The notes below the pieces were generated by a model. That model had not been told where the DNA came from and searched no databases. It saw only the letters and a list, made by a program, of their open reading frames with translations. The translations under genes were made by a program, and so were the position numbers. DNA of 64,000 nucleotides, from the NCBI RefSeq assembly GCF_014224355.1, contig NZ_VNWP01000006.1:108527-172526 (forward strand). Direction: 5' to 3'. This document shows positions 7,545-16,721 of the stretch, piece after piece (the first letter of the stretch is position 1; every line of letters begins with the position of its first letter). The DNA comes from Synechococcus sp. BSA11S. GTDB taxonomy: Bacteria; Cyanobacteriota; Cyanobacteriia; PCC-6307; Cyanobiaceae.

Positions 7545-9380
7545 TCAGGCCTGAAGGCCAAGAGCCAGGGCGGCCTCTTCGATCAGTGTGCGCAGGTAGG
7601 TCGGCTGATCCACAGCCGGGAGTTCCACGTGGAGCTCCCGGCCTTCCTCGTTGCGGATCAGGACGCCATCACCCTGACGGCGGCACCAGTAGGAGCGCTG
7701 CCGCCGCTTGAGCAGCACATCCCCGCTGCCGCTGCAACGCAGCCCCACCAGCTCCAGTTGCAACCGTTCCTGCCCCTGCCAGCTGTCGCTGCGCAGGCGA
7801 TAGGCCACATCCACCAGCTCGGGAGCCGTGCCCTCCCCCTGCCAGCGCCAGGCCATCGCCCGCAGGCGGCTGCCCTGCTGCTCCAGCTCCAGCTGAAGGT
7901 GCCCGCCGCGCAGCAGCCGCTGGCTCACCACCCGGCAACCATTGCTCCAGAACACCGGCGCCGGCAGCCCCGCCCCCAGGGGCTCCAGTCGTTGCAGGTC
8001 GCGCCAGAAGCCGCGGGTGATCCGGCTGAGGGCCAGGCAGGCTTCCGGTTCCACCGGCGAGCCGCTGCCCCGGTCCCCCAGCCAGCTGGCTGCCAGCTGG
8101 TTGAGCTGCTCATGCAGATCCGCCAGCCGCTCGGCCTTCACGGTGAAGCCGCCGGCGGCGGGATGGCCGCCGTGGCGCTCCAGCAGAGCGCCGCAGTGGG
8201 CCAGGGCCCGATCGACCGCGAAGCCCCTGGGCGCCCGTACCGACGCCCGCAACCGGCCGCCCCCTTCCCCGGCGAGCAGTGCCACCGGCAAGCCGTAACG
8301 CTCCACCAGCCTGGCCGCGACGATGCCGATCACCCCGTGATGCCAGTGGGTCTGGGCGAGCAGCAGAAAGGGGGTGGGCTCGGGGCCATCGGCCTCCACC
8401 AGCGCCACCGCCTCCGCCTCGATCGCCTCGCAGAGCTCGCGCCGCTGGCGGTTGAGGGCCTCGCACTCCTGGGCCAGGGCCAGGGCACGGTCCTGGTCCT
8501 CTGTGGTGAGCAGATCCACCACCAGGGCCGGATCCCCAAGCCGCCCCACGGCGTTGATGCGCGGCGCCAGCTTGAACGCCACCGCTGTGGCATCGAGGGG
8601 CACCTCCCCCAGGCCCGCCAGTCGCTGGAGGGCCTGCAGCCCGGGCAGGGGTGAAGCATGCAGGCGCCTGAGGCCATCGCGCAGCCAGCGCCGGTTCACC
8701 CCCAGCAGGGGGGCCATGTCGGCCACCGTGCCGATGCAGAACAGGTCCAGCGCCATGGCGGTGGCATCGGCTCGGCCCAGTTCCGTGGACAGCACCATCG
8801 CCAGCAGATAGGCCAGTCCTACCCCCGCCAGGCCGCGGTAGGGGGAACCCTCGGGCGTGCAGGCGGGATGCAGCAGCGCCAGGTAGGGCGGGGATTCAGC
8901 AGGCAGGCTGTGGTGGTCGGTGAGGATCACCTCCACGCCCAGCTGCCGGGCCCGATCCAGGGCCTCCCGGGCGGCGATGCCGTTGTCCACCGTCACCAGC
9001 AGCCGCACCCCCTCGCCGGCCAGGCGGTCCACCATCGCGGCGTTGAGGCCATAGCCCTCGTCCTGGCGGCTGGGGATGGCGGCCCTCGGCCGTGCCCCCA
9101 GCCGAGCCAGAATCCCCACCAGCAGGGCGGTGCTGGTCATGCCGTCGGCGTCATAGTCGCCACAGATCGCCAGGGGCTCGGCCTGGGCGCAGGCCCGCAC
9201 CAGGCGCTCCACCGCCAGCTCGAGGTCGGCGAAATGCTGCCGGGGATCGGGTGCGGCGCTGGGCTCCAGCAGTTCCGTGATCGCCTCGGGGCTGTCGTAG
9301 CCCCGCCGGCGCAGCACGGCCAGCAGCTCGGGCGGCAGGCCCAGGGCGGCCATTCCCCTGGCTGTGGCCCCGTCCGGCAA
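7545..9380 (-). CDS. recJ: Single-stranded-DNA 5'-3' exonuclease RecJ
   Basis: 611 residues of the DHH family. Motif I is CGDYDADGMTS, motif II TVDNGI and motif III LTDHHS, followed by the DHHA1-type region with GGHPAAGGF and the C-terminal OB-like domain. RecJ degrades 5' ends in recombination and mismatch or base-excision repair. The start is odd: the only usable codon is TTG at 9380, yet the conserved family segment RWQLPSPLP lies in frame just upstream with no ATG or GTG before the preceding stop. Translation may start further upstream at a rare codon. Confidence 0.93.
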   Translation of the reverse strand: MPDGATARGMAALGLPPELLAVLRRRGYDSPEAITELLEPSAAPDPRQHFADLELAVERLVRACAQAEPLAICGDYDADGMTSTALLVGILARLGARPRAAIPSRQDEGYGLNAAMVDRLAGEGVRLLVTVDNGIAAREALDRARQLGVEVILTDHHSLPAESPPYLALLHPACTPEGSPYRGLAGVGLAYLLAMVLSTELGRADATAMALDLFCIGTVADMAPLLGVNRRWLRDGLRRLHASPLPGLQALQRLAGLGEVPLDATAVAFKLAPRINAVGRLGDPALVVDLLTTEDQDRALALAQECEALNRQRRELCEAIEAEAVALVEADGPEPTPFLLLAQTHWHHGVIGIVAARLVERYGLPVALLAGEGGGRLRASVRAPRGFAVDRALAHCGALLERHGGHPAAGGFTVKAERLADLHEQLNQLAASWLGDRGSGSPVEPEACLALSRITRGFWRDLQRLEPLGAGLPAPVFWSNGCRVVSQRLLRGGHLQLELEQQGSRLRAMAWRWQGEGTAPELVDVAYRLRSDSWQGQERLQLELVGLRCSGSGDVLLKRRQRSYWCRRQGDGVLIRNEEGRELHVELPAVDQPTYLRTLIEEAALALGLQA

Positions 9381-9527
9381 CGCCGGAAGGGGCGAGGGCA
9401 GTTGCCAGCGTTGCTCAGGTGGGTCGAAGGGCAGGGGAACCTCAGGCGTGCGGGATCATTCTGATCGGGTTGCCGCGGTTGAGCCGGCTGCTGCTGAACC
9501 CTCACAACCAGCCCCTAGCCTGGTGTG

Positions 9528-10304
9528 ATGGTTGCTGATGCTGTCCAGGGTTCCCTGCGCGCCCTGCTCTGGGACGTGGACGGCACCCTGGCCGAAACCG
9601 AACTTGACGGCCACCGGGTCGCCTTCAACCGAGCCTTTGAGCAGCATGGCCTTCCCTGGCACTGGGACCGGGGCACCTACATCAAGCTGCTGGCCATCAG
9701 CGGTGGGCGTGAGCGCCTGCACTGGTTTCTCTCCCGCCAAGGCGCAGCTGCGCCGGCCCCAGAGCTGCTCGAGTCCCTGCATAACGCCAAGCAGGGGCAC
9801 TACCGCGCCCTTGTGGAGGCTGGCGAGGTGCGCCTGCGCTCTGGAGTGAGGCGTCTGATCGAGGCGGCGGCGGCGGCCGGGCTTCGGCAGGCGATCGTGA
9901 CCACCAGTGGTCGGGAGGCGGTGGCCGCCCTGCTGGAGAACCAGCTCAGAGACCGGAGCCAGTTGCTGACGCCCAGGATCTGCGGGGAGGATGTGCGCGC
10001 CAAGAAGCCTGACCCCGAGGCCTACCACCTGGCCCTGCAGCGCCTGAAGCTGAACCCATCCCAGGCCGTGGCGCTGGAGGATTCTCCGGCGGGGCTGGCG
10101 GCCGCCACGGCGGCCGGTCTGCCCTGTCTGGTGACTCCCAGTGCCGCCACCTCTCAGGAGCCGCCTGCTGCCTATGCCGCGGCCTCCGGTGTGGTGGACG
10201 GCCTGGGTGAGGCCGGTGCCCCGGTGGGTGTGCGGCACGGCCCCGCTTGTGCCCGCGGCCTGATCACGCTCTCCTACCTGGAGCAGTTGCTGCCAGCGCC
10301 ATGA
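9528..10304 (+). CDS. HAD-superfamily hydrolase, CbbY-like phosphatase
   Basis: 258 residues. HAD motif I is LLWDVDGTLAETE, motif II is in VTTSGR, and motif III/IV appear in KKPDPEAYHLAL and ALEDSPAGLAAA, with a helical cap between. It resembles CbbY, the phosphatase that removes xylulose-1,5-bisphosphate, an inhibitor of RuBisCO; phosphoglycolate phosphatase is the alternative. The ATG at 9528 follows a possible GTG at 9525. Its stop overlaps the start of the DUF565 gene (ATGA), and glycerate kinase follows, so the operon has a Calvin-cycle or photorespiration theme. Confidence 0.85.
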   Translation: MVADAVQGSLRALLWDVDGTLAETELDGHRVAFNRAFEQHGLPWHWDRGTYIKLLAISGGRERLHWFLSRQGAAAPAPELLESLHNAKQGHYRALVEAGEVRLRSGVRRLIEAAAAAGLRQAIVTTSGREAVAALLENQLRDRSQLLTPRICGEDVRAKKPDPEAYHLALQRLKLNPSQAVALEDSPAGLAAATAAGLPCLVTPSAATSQEPPAAYAAASGVVDGLGEAGAPVGVRHGPACARGLITLSYLEQLLPAP

Positions 10305-10645
10305 GCCCGTTGCCCGTGCAATCCACCCGGCTTGAGCAGGCCCTCGAGAGCGGCGCCCGCACGGCCTGGTCGGGATGGCGCGGCAGTTGGCGCCACCGCA
10401 GCCTGTCTCTGCTCGCCCTGCTGCTCGGCCTGTTTGCCGGCAACAATGTCACCGCTTTCGTGACTTACCTGGTCGGGCCACGCCCCCTGGTGGTGCTGCT
10501 GCTGGTGGTGCTGGTGGAGCTGTTGGTTCGCCTGCGCAGTCACTGGGTGCGAGGGGAGCCCTCCCTGGGCTGGATGCTCTGCGACAACCTGCGCATCGGG
10601 GTGGTCTACGCCGTGGTGCTGGAAGGATTCAAGCTCGGCTCGTGA
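10301..10645 (+). CDS. DUF565 (Ycf20-like) membrane protein
   Basis: 114 residues. A basic N-terminal region is followed by two hydrophobic helices (LLALLLGLFAGN and LVVLLLVVLVELLVRL), and the C-terminus DNLRIGVVYAVVLEGFKLG matches the DUF565/Ycf20 pattern. Ycf20 homologues in green algae and plants affect non-photochemical quenching; the cyanobacterial role is unknown. The gene overlaps both neighbours, ATGA with the HAD gene and TGATG with glycerate kinase, so all three are translated from one message. Confidence 0.8.
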   Translation: MSPLPVQSTRLEQALESGARTAWSGWRGSWRHRSLSLLALLLGLFAGNNVTAFVTYLVGPRPLVVLLLVVLVELLVRLRSHWVRGEPSLGWMLCDNLRIGVVYAVVLEGFKLGS

Positions 10646-11634
10646 TGCCACCCCCCACGCCTGGGCACCTCCCGGCGGGGCCTCACCACCGCTTGCTGAT
10701 TCGCTGCGGTGTGGCTGACCCCCTGGCCTGGGAGCGGGAATGGCGGCAGTGTGTCGGCTCCGAGCAGGTCCCGCCGCACCCGAGCCTGCTCTGGGGTCTC
10801 ACCCTCCCTTTGCTGAGCTGTTGCGCCTCGAAGCTGGCCAGCGCCCCTGGCACGCGCCCCCTGCTGATCGGGCTGAACGGGCCTGTGGGAGCGGGAAAGA
10901 CCACTTTGGGGCGGCAGCTTGAGCGGCTTGCCCCACGCCGGGGCCTGCGCCTGGCTGTGGCGTCGATCGATGACGCCTACCTGCCCTGGGAGCAGAGGCT
11001 CGAGCGGCTGGCTGGCAATCCCTTCGGGGTGAGCCGGGTTCCGCCCGGCAGCCACGACGTGGCCCTGTTGCTGGAGTGCCTGAGGCGCTGGCGCTCGGGA
11101 GAGCCGTTGCAGCTGCCCCGCTTCGACAAGCGTCTGCGGGGGGGCGAAGGGGATCGGGCCGGCTGGCGCCGCTACGAGGCCGTCGATGTGCTTGTGCTGG
11201 AGGGCTGGCTGGTGGGTTGCCGTGCCCTGGGGGAGACGGTCCTCTCGCGGTTGATCGCCCGGCCCGCCTCGGCGTGGGCCAGCAGCCTGAGTGCCGCTGA
11301 GCTGGCCTGGTTGCCCCACTGGGACCGGGAGTTGCAGGCTTACAAGGCCCTCTGGGAGCAGCTCGATGGGCTCTGGTTGCTCAGGCCCAGCCGCTGGGGC
11401 CTTCCCCTGCGCTGGCGCCTGCAGGCGGAGGCCCATCAGCGCCGCTCCACAGGACAGGCTCTTCAGGCCGGAGAGGTGGCGGCGATCGTGCGGGCCAGCC
11501 TGGCCTCGCTTCCCCCGGAGCTCTATCAGGAGGTGCTGGCGACCGGCTCGGGCGGGGCTTTCTCCGCCGACGCCCTGATCAGACTGGATGGCCGGCGCCG
11601 CTGTGTCTGGAGCGGGCCGGCTGACGAAGGGTGA
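10645..11634 (+). CDS. glyK: D-glycerate 3-kinase (GLYK type)
   Basis: 329 residues when started at the ATG overlapping the DUF565 stop (TGATG). The P-loop is GPVGAGKTTLG, followed by the kinase blocks SIDDAYLPW, PRFDKRLRGGEGDR and LVLEGWLVG that mark the plant and cyanobacterial glycerate kinase family. It converts D-glycerate to 3-phosphoglycerate, the last step of photorespiration. The longer upstream open frame overlaps DUF565 and is not needed. The nearby HAD phosphatase strengthens the carbon-recycling context. Confidence 0.88.
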   Translation: MPPPTPGHLPAGPHHRLLIRCGVADPLAWEREWRQCVGSEQVPPHPSLLWGLTLPLLSCCASKLASAPGTRPLLIGLNGPVGAGKTTLGRQLERLAPRRGLRLAVASIDDAYLPWEQRLERLAGNPFGVSRVPPGSHDVALLLECLRRWRSGEPLQLPRFDKRLRGGEGDRAGWRRYEAVDVLVLEGWLVGCRALGETVLSRLIARPASAWASSLSAAELAWLPHWDRELQAYKALWEQLDGLWLLRPSRWGLPLRWRLQAEAHQRRSTGQALQAGEVAAIVRASLASLPPELYQEVLATGSGGAFSADALIRLDGRRRCVWSGPADEG

Positions 11635-11703
11635 TCCTCAGACGCTGAAGGGGATCTGCACTGGGCCGTTGCCACTGATCCGGTCTGCTGAACAGAGCGG
11701 TGC

Positions 11704-11883
11704 TCAGCTCTCGGCGTCGTCGTCGGATTCGTCGATCGGATACACGAAGCCCTGGGCCCGGCCACTCAACACAGCCTTGCCGAGCGACATCGCCTTGCGG
11801 GCAGCGACCGCCGCCTTGGCCTTCCAATGGGCATGGCGCTGGTTGCGCTTGCCTTTGGAGGTTTTCTTCTTGGGAACAGCCAT
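11704..11883 (-). CDS. rpmF: 50S ribosomal protein L32
   Basis: 59 residues, starting [20 protein letters not shown], the standard bacterial L32 start, with an acidic tail ending DESDDDAES. The zinc-binding cysteines of some L32 proteins are absent, as is usual in cyanobacteria. It is transcribed away from ftsH, so the short gap around 11884-11967 must hold both promoters. Confidence 0.95.
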   Translation of the reverse strand: MAVPKKKTSKGKRNQRHAHWKAKAAVAARKAMSLGKAVLSGRAQGFVYPIDESDDDAES

Positions 11884-11967
11884 CCCGAGCGATCAGCCAA
11901 ACAAAGATCTTCCGCCTTCGTGAGGCCTTTCGTCAAATCGCTAAGCTCCACCCAGAAGCAGAACCCT

Positions 11968-13899
11968 GTGAGCAGCCCGCGTCCGGTGCTCCCTCTCTGG
12001 CCGGAGGGTGATCCTGCTGTCCTGGCCGCAGCACCGTCCCAGCCGGAGGCCTCCGACTCCCCGACCCCGACCGGGGAGGGAGGATTGCTGCGCCGACTGG
12101 TGCGCCCCTCCGACCCCCCGCCGACTTACAGCGAACTCCTCTCCCTGATCCGCGGAGGCACGGTCAAGGAGCTGGAACTCTCCCCCAGGCAGCGGGAGGT
12201 TCAGGTGGAGTTCAAGGACGGCCGCAGCACCCGGGTGCCCGTCTTCGCCAACGATTCGCTGCTACTGCGCACAGCCGAGCAGAGCAGCGTTCCGCTCACC
12301 GTTCGCGATGACCGCCAGGACGAGGCCGCCGCGGGGCTGCTGGTGAACGTGCTGCTGGTGGTGCTGCTGCTGGGTGGTCTCACCCTGCTGCTGCGCCGCT
12401 CCTCCCAGGTGGCCAACAAGGCCATGGGCTTCGGCCGCAGCCAGCCCCGCCTGCAGCCGGAGGGCTCGGTCAGTGTGCGTTTCGAGGATGTGGCCGGCAT
12501 CAATGAGGCCAAGGCCGAACTGCAGGAGGTGGTCAGCTTTCTGCGTCAACCGGAGCGTTTCACCGCTCTTGGAGCCAAGATCCCCAGGGGAGTGCTGCTG
12601 GTGGGCCCCCCGGGCACCGGCAAGACTCTGCTGGCCAAGGCGATCGCCGGAGAGGCGGGGGTGCCCTTCTTCTCGATGGCGGCCTCGGAGTTCGTGGAAT
12701 TGTTTGTGGGGGTGGGCGCCAGCCGGGTGCGTGATCTGTTCAAGCGGGCCAAGGAGAAGGCCCCCTGCATCATCTTCATTGACGAGGTGGATGCGGTGGG
12801 GCGCCAGCGGGGCGCCGGCATCGGTGGTGGCAACGACGAGAGGGAGCAGACCCTCAACCAGCTGCTCACCGAAATGGATGGATTCGAGCAGAATTCGGGG
12901 GTCATCCTGATTGCGGCCACCAACCGTCCCGATGTGCTGGATGTGGCCCTCACCCGGCCGGGGCGCTTCGACCGTCAGATCCAGGTGGATCTTCCCGACC
13001 GACGTGGCCGCGAAGCCATCCTGGCGGTGCATGCCCGCAGCCGCCCCCTCGATCCTTCCGTGTCGCTGAGCAGCTGGGCGGCGCGCACGCCTGGCTTCTC
13101 CGGTGCCGACCTGGCCAATCTTCTCAACGAGGGAGCCATCCTCACCGCCCGTCGCCATCGCAGCAGCATCGATGATCAGTCGCTCAGTGATGCCCTTGAG
13201 CGCATCACCATGGGCCTGGCGGTGGCGCCCCTGCAGGACAGCGCCAAGAAACGGCTGATCGCGTATCACGAGGTCGGCCACGCCCTGCTCAGCTGTCTGG
13301 TTCCCCATGCCGACAGGCTCGACAAGGTGACCCTCCTGCCCCGTTCCGGTGGGGTCGGCGGTTTTGCCCGCACGATGCCGGATGAGGAGATCCTCGATTC
13401 AGGACTGATCAGCAAGGCCTACCTTCAGGCCCGGCTTGTGGTGGTCATGGGCGGTCGTGCCGCCGAGCTGGTGGTCTTCGGTCCCAGTGAGATCACCCAG
13501 GGGGCCTCGGGGGATCTGCAGATGGCCACCCGCATCAGTCGTGAGATGGTCACCCGCTACGGCTTCTCCACCCTGGGTCCCGTCTCCCTTGAGGGAGATG
13601 GCGGTGAGGTGTTCCTGGGCCGCGATCTGATCCACACCCGCCCCAGCTACGCCGAATCCACCGGCCGTCAGATCGATCTTCAGGTGCGGCAACTTGCGGA
13701 GCAGGCGCTCGAGCAGGCTCTGGCCCTGCTTCGGCCCAGGCGTGTCCTGATGGATGAGCTGGTCGACCAGTTGATCGAGCAGGAAACCCTGGGAGGCGAT
13801 GCCTTCCGGGCGATCGTGGATCGCTTCGAATCCACCGGAGCGCTTCGCGCCGAGTCCGGCTCCGCCACAGCGGCCCTGCCCGTGGCGGGCCACGCCTGA
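11968..13899 (+). CDS. ftsH: ATP-dependent zinc metalloprotease FtsH
   Basis: Membrane-anchored AAA+ protease that degrades damaged membrane proteins such as photosystem II D1. It has Walker [11 protein letters not shown], Walker [13 protein letters not shown], the second-region-of-homology block [19 protein letters not shown] and the zinc motif HEVGH. Only one clear membrane helix ([16 protein letters not shown]) is visible before the AAA domain; members usually have two. I use the GTG at 11968; another GTG is at 11920, and a longer frame from 11827 overlaps rpmF on the other strand. The exact N-terminus, and thus the first helix, is uncertain. Confidence 0.9.
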   Translation: MSSPRPVLPLWPEGDPAVLAAAPSQPEASDSPTPTGEGGLLRRLVRPSDPPPTYSELLSLIRGGTVKELELSPRQREVQVEFKDGRSTRVPVFANDSLLLRTAEQSSVPLTVRDDRQDEAAAGLLVNVLLVVLLLGGLTLLLRRSSQVANKAMGFGRSQPRLQPEGSVSVRFEDVAGINEAKAELQEVVSFLRQPERFTALGAKIPRGVLLVGPPGTGKTLLAKAIAGEAGVPFFSMAASEFVELFVGVGASRVRDLFKRAKEKAPCIIFIDEVDAVGRQRGAGIGGGNDEREQTLNQLLTEMDGFEQNSGVILIAATNRPDVLDVALTRPGRFDRQIQVDLPDRRGREAILAVHARSRPLDPSVSLSSWAARTPGFSGADLANLLNEGAILTARRHRSSIDDQSLSDALERITMGLAVAPLQDSAKKRLIAYHEVGHALLSCLVPHADRLDKVTLLPRSGGVGGFARTMPDEEILDSGLISKAYLQARLVVVMGGRAAELVVFGPSEITQGASGDLQMATRISREMVTRYGFSTLGPVSLEGDGGEVFLGRDLIHTRPSYAESTGRQIDLQVRQLAEQALEQALALLRPRRVLMDELVDQLIEQETLGGDAFRAIVDRFESTGALRAESGSATAALPVAGHA

Positions 13900-14880
13900 T
13901 CAGGTGAAGCGGATGTCGAGGCTGCGCAGGTAGGTGTGCAGGGCGGCGTCCTGGATCGGCAGCAGCAAGGCATCCTCACCGCTTTCGTTCACATGGCCGT
14001 GCCAGTGGCCCGGCGGTGTAACGAACGCGGCACCCGGCTCCCACTCCATCCGCACGGGGTTGCGGATCGTACCGTCGGGATTGAGCTCTGGCCCCGAGAG
14101 GGTGGCGCAGCCCGGTGCGCAGGCGATCACCAGATCCAGAGCCACCGACTGGTGACGGTGGGGGGGCTGCACGGCTCCCGCTGGCACCAGCCCGTACATC
14201 GCCCAGAGGGTGTGGGTCACGGTGCGGCTGTCGGGAAGATCGCTGTTGGCCAGCAGCAGGCTGAGTCGGTTGCTGCGGGCGCTGCTGGGATCCGCGGCCA
14301 GGGCGGCCAACTCCCGGCGCAGCCATTCGCCGGGGTAGTGGGTGGCCTCGAAACGGGCACGATCGGGGCTGACCCCCAGGTGGCTGAGCAGCGGCGCGTC
14401 GTGGACCCAGTAGAGAACGCTCTCTTCACAGGCTTCGAGCTGGGCGGCCTCGCCGCAGGGGAGCACGAACAGATCCCCCTGGCTCCAGGCCTGATCGATC
14501 CCTCCACCCAGAGCGCCCGCCGGCCTCCGGCAGCGTCCGGCGCCGCGCCAGACATAAAACAGAAAGCTGGTGGCATTGGCACCGGCGGCGACCGACTCCC
14601 CGGCCAGGATGCGGATGAAGCTGGCGCTCAGGGCCGGGCTGGTGGCCGGACCCTGACAGCCAAGCTCACGGCTGAGATCAAGAGGAAGGATCGCACTGGG
14701 GCCGCTGGCGTGCAGCTCGGGTCCCCAGCGACCTTCCGGTATCGGTTCGGTCAGTCCACGCCGAACGGGATTGGCCGCCTGGCGGTAGTCGAACAGCTGG
14801 GCCTTGCCTGCAGGCGCCATCGACAGGACAGCGCTTTCATCAGGCCGGAGGGCCACAGGAGCTTCAGGAGCCTGGGTCAT
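13900..14880 (-). CDS. Cupin-domain protein (bicupin-like)
   Basis: About 326 residues when started at MTQAPEAPVAL. The C-terminal half has a cupin with PPHRHQSVALDLV and a second histidine box TPPGHWHGHVNES, so metal binding is likely. The N-terminal half also looks like a beta-barrel domain, giving a bicupin layout related to gentisate-dioxygenase-type proteins. Substrate and reaction are unknown. It is convergent with ftsH, with the two stops touching at 13899/13900, and lies downstream of the thrC/sulfur-carrier pair. Confidence 0.7.
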   Translation of the reverse strand: MTQAPEAPVALRPDESAVLSMAPAGKAQLFDYRQAANPVRRGLTEPIPEGRWGPELHASGPSAILPLDLSRELGCQGPATSPALSASFIRILAGESVAAGANATSFLFYVWRGAGRCRRPAGALGGGIDQAWSQGDLFVLPCGEAAQLEACEESVLYWVHDAPLLSHLGVSPDRARFEATHYPGEWLRRELAALAADPSSARSNRLSLLLANSDLPDSRTVTHTLWAMYGLVPAGAVQPPHRHQSVALDLVIACAPGCATLSGPELNPDGTIRNPVRMEWEPGAAFVTPPGHWHGHVNESGEDALLLPIQDAALHTYLRSLDIRFT

Positions 14881-14946
14881 GAATCCAGCTGTGGATGGTG
14901 GAGGAGAGCCTATGGAGGCCAACCCTCCGGTTGTGGGCTTGCAGAA

Positions 14947-15222
14947 TCAGCCGCCGGCCACGGCGGGCACGATGCTCACCTCATCGCCGTCGGCCAGGGC
15001 TGTGGCCTGGTTGTCGAGGAATCGGATGTCCTCGCTGTTCACGTACACGTTCAGGAAGCGCCGCAGCTTGCCGCTCTCGTCGGTGAGCCTGGCGAGGATG
15101 CCGGGGAAGCGGCCTTCCAGGGCCTGGAGCAGCCCGTCGACGCTGGTGGCCTCGAGTTCAACGCTGGATTGATCCGCGGTGAATTTCTGCAGGGGGGTGG
15201 GGATCAGGACCTGAATTGCCAT
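14947..15222 (-). CDS. MoaD/ThiS-family ubiquitin-like sulfur-carrier protein
   Basis: 91 residues with a beta-grasp pattern, starting [14 protein letters not shown] and ending [10 protein letters not shown]. The C-terminal Gly-Gly is the hallmark of sulfur carriers that are adenylated and converted to a thiocarboxylate. The insert [16 protein letters not shown] matches the family. It is the first gene downstream of threonine synthase on the same strand. In other bacteria, similar carriers feed sulfide to PLP enzymes for cysteine or homocysteine synthesis (CysO/CysM; the Wolinella hcy genes), so a sulfur amino acid role is a fair hypothesis. Confidence 0.85.
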   Translation of the reverse strand: MAIQVLIPTPLQKFTADQSSVELEATSVDGLLQALEGRFPGILARLTDESGKLRRFLNVYVNSEDIRFLDNQATALADGDEVSIVPAVAGG

Positions 15223-15291
15223 GGCGGATGGGGAGTGCGGCGGCAGCCGCAAAGTAAGGAAGGTGGTCGGGAGCGGAGCCCAGGTGACTCT

Positions 15292-16593
15292 TCAGACCCC
15301 GATCGGTTCCCAGCTGGCACGATGCAGTGACTGGGCCCGCTCCCAGGCGGCATTGAAGCTGGCGAGCTGGGGCTCGATCGTGAGCGGTTCGCCCACGGAG
15401 GAGGCCACGGCTTCGGTGGTCTTGAGGCCGTTGCCGGTGATGTAGGCCACGGTGGTTTCGCCGGAGTCGATCTTGCCCTGCTCCACCAGCTTCTTGAGCA
15501 CCGCGATGGTGGTGCCCCCGGCGGTTTCGGTGAACACGCCCTCGGTTTCGGCCAGCAGCTTGATGCCGTCGATGATCTCCTGGTCGCTCACGGCGGAGAT
15601 CGAGCCCTTGGAGCGGTTGGCGATGTCGATGGCGTAGGGGCCGTCGGCTGGGTTGCCGATGGCGATCGACTTGGCGATCGTGTTGGGCTTCACCGGGGTG
15701 ATGAAGTCGCGGCCCTCGGCGAAGGCCTGGGCGATTGGAGAGCAACCCTCGGCCTGGGCACCGCTGAAGCGCACCGGCTTCTCGTCGACCAGGCCCACCT
15801 TGATGAATTCGTCGAAGCCCTTGCGGATCTTGGTGAACAGGGAACCGGAGGCCAGCGGCGCCACGATGTGATCCGGCAGCTGCCAGCCGAGCTGCTCGAT
15901 CACTTCGTAGCCGAGGGTCTTGGAGCCCTCTGAGTAGTAGGGGCGCAGATTGATGTTCACGAAGCCCCAGCCGTAGGTGTTGGCCACCTCGGAGCAGAGG
16001 CGGTTCACCTGGTCGTAGTTGCCCTTCACCGCCATCAGGGTGGGGTTGTAGATCAGCGTGCCCAGCACCTTGCCCATCTCCAGATCACTGGGGATGAACA
16101 CGCAGCACTCCAGGCCGGCGTGGGCGGCGATGGCGGCGGTGGAGTTGGCGAGGTTACCGGTGGAGGCACAGCTCACCGTGGTGAAGCCGAGTTCGCGAGC
16201 GCGGGTGAGTGCCACCGACACCACCCGGTCCTTGAAGGAGAGCGTCGGCATGTTGACGCCGTCGTTCTTGATGTAGAGCTTCTTGAGTCCCAGGCGGCGG
16301 GCCAGCCGGTTGGCCTTGAGCAGTGGGGTGAAACCGGTGCCCACATCGATTGGGTCGCCTTCGATGGGCAGGAATTCGCGGTAGCGCCAGATCGAGGTGG
16401 GGCCGGCCTCGATCGAGGCCCGGCTGACGCGGGCGCGAATGGCGTCGTAGTCGTAGACGACCTCGAGCGGCCCGAAGCAGACGTCTTCACAGACATGGCG
16501 GGCGCCGGCCTCGTAGGCGTGGCCGCATTCCTTGCAGCGCAGGCCCGTGAAGGTGGAACCTGAGAGGGCTGAGCGGGAAAGGGTGGCCGTCAC
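15292..16593 (-). CDS. thrC: Threonine synthase
   Basis: 433 residues. The PLP lysine is in TLSFKDRVVSVAL, and the phosphate-binding loop is in SCASTGNLANSTAA. An N-terminal zinc-ribbon-like segment is present (CKECGHAYEAG then HVCEDVC), seen in cyanobacterial and actinobacterial ThrC. It converts O-phosphohomoserine to threonine. It is followed by a ThiS/MoaD-like gene, suggesting that this PLP enzyme or its substrate also connects to sulfur transfer. It is divergent from the UPF0182 gene, with the promoters in the 128-base gap. Confidence 0.93.
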   Translation of the reverse strand: MTATLSRSALSGSTFTGLRCKECGHAYEAGARHVCEDVCFGPLEVVYDYDAIRARVSRASIEAGPTSIWRYREFLPIEGDPIDVGTGFTPLLKANRLARRLGLKKLYIKNDGVNMPTLSFKDRVVSVALTRARELGFTTVSCASTGNLANSTAAIAAHAGLECCVFIPSDLEMGKVLGTLIYNPTLMAVKGNYDQVNRLCSEVANTYGWGFVNINLRPYYSEGSKTLGYEVIEQLGWQLPDHIVAPLASGSLFTKIRKGFDEFIKVGLVDEKPVRFSGAQAEGCSPIAQAFAEGRDFITPVKPNTIAKSIAIGNPADGPYAIDIANRSKGSISAVSDQEIIDGIKLLAETEGVFTETAGGTTIAVLKKLVEQGKIDSGETTVAYITGNGLKTTEAVASSVGEPLTIEPQLASFNAAWERAQSLHRASWEPIGV

Positions 16594-16721
16594 GGTGGGA
16601 CCCTGCGTTGAACATGGAGGCTAACAGCGCTGTCTGAGAGTCCAGTAAAAAGCCGACCTCGGAGATCGGGTTATGTGGAGGAATCGCCTGGCGTGGCCTT
16701 TCTGCCTAAGGTCACCTTGAA

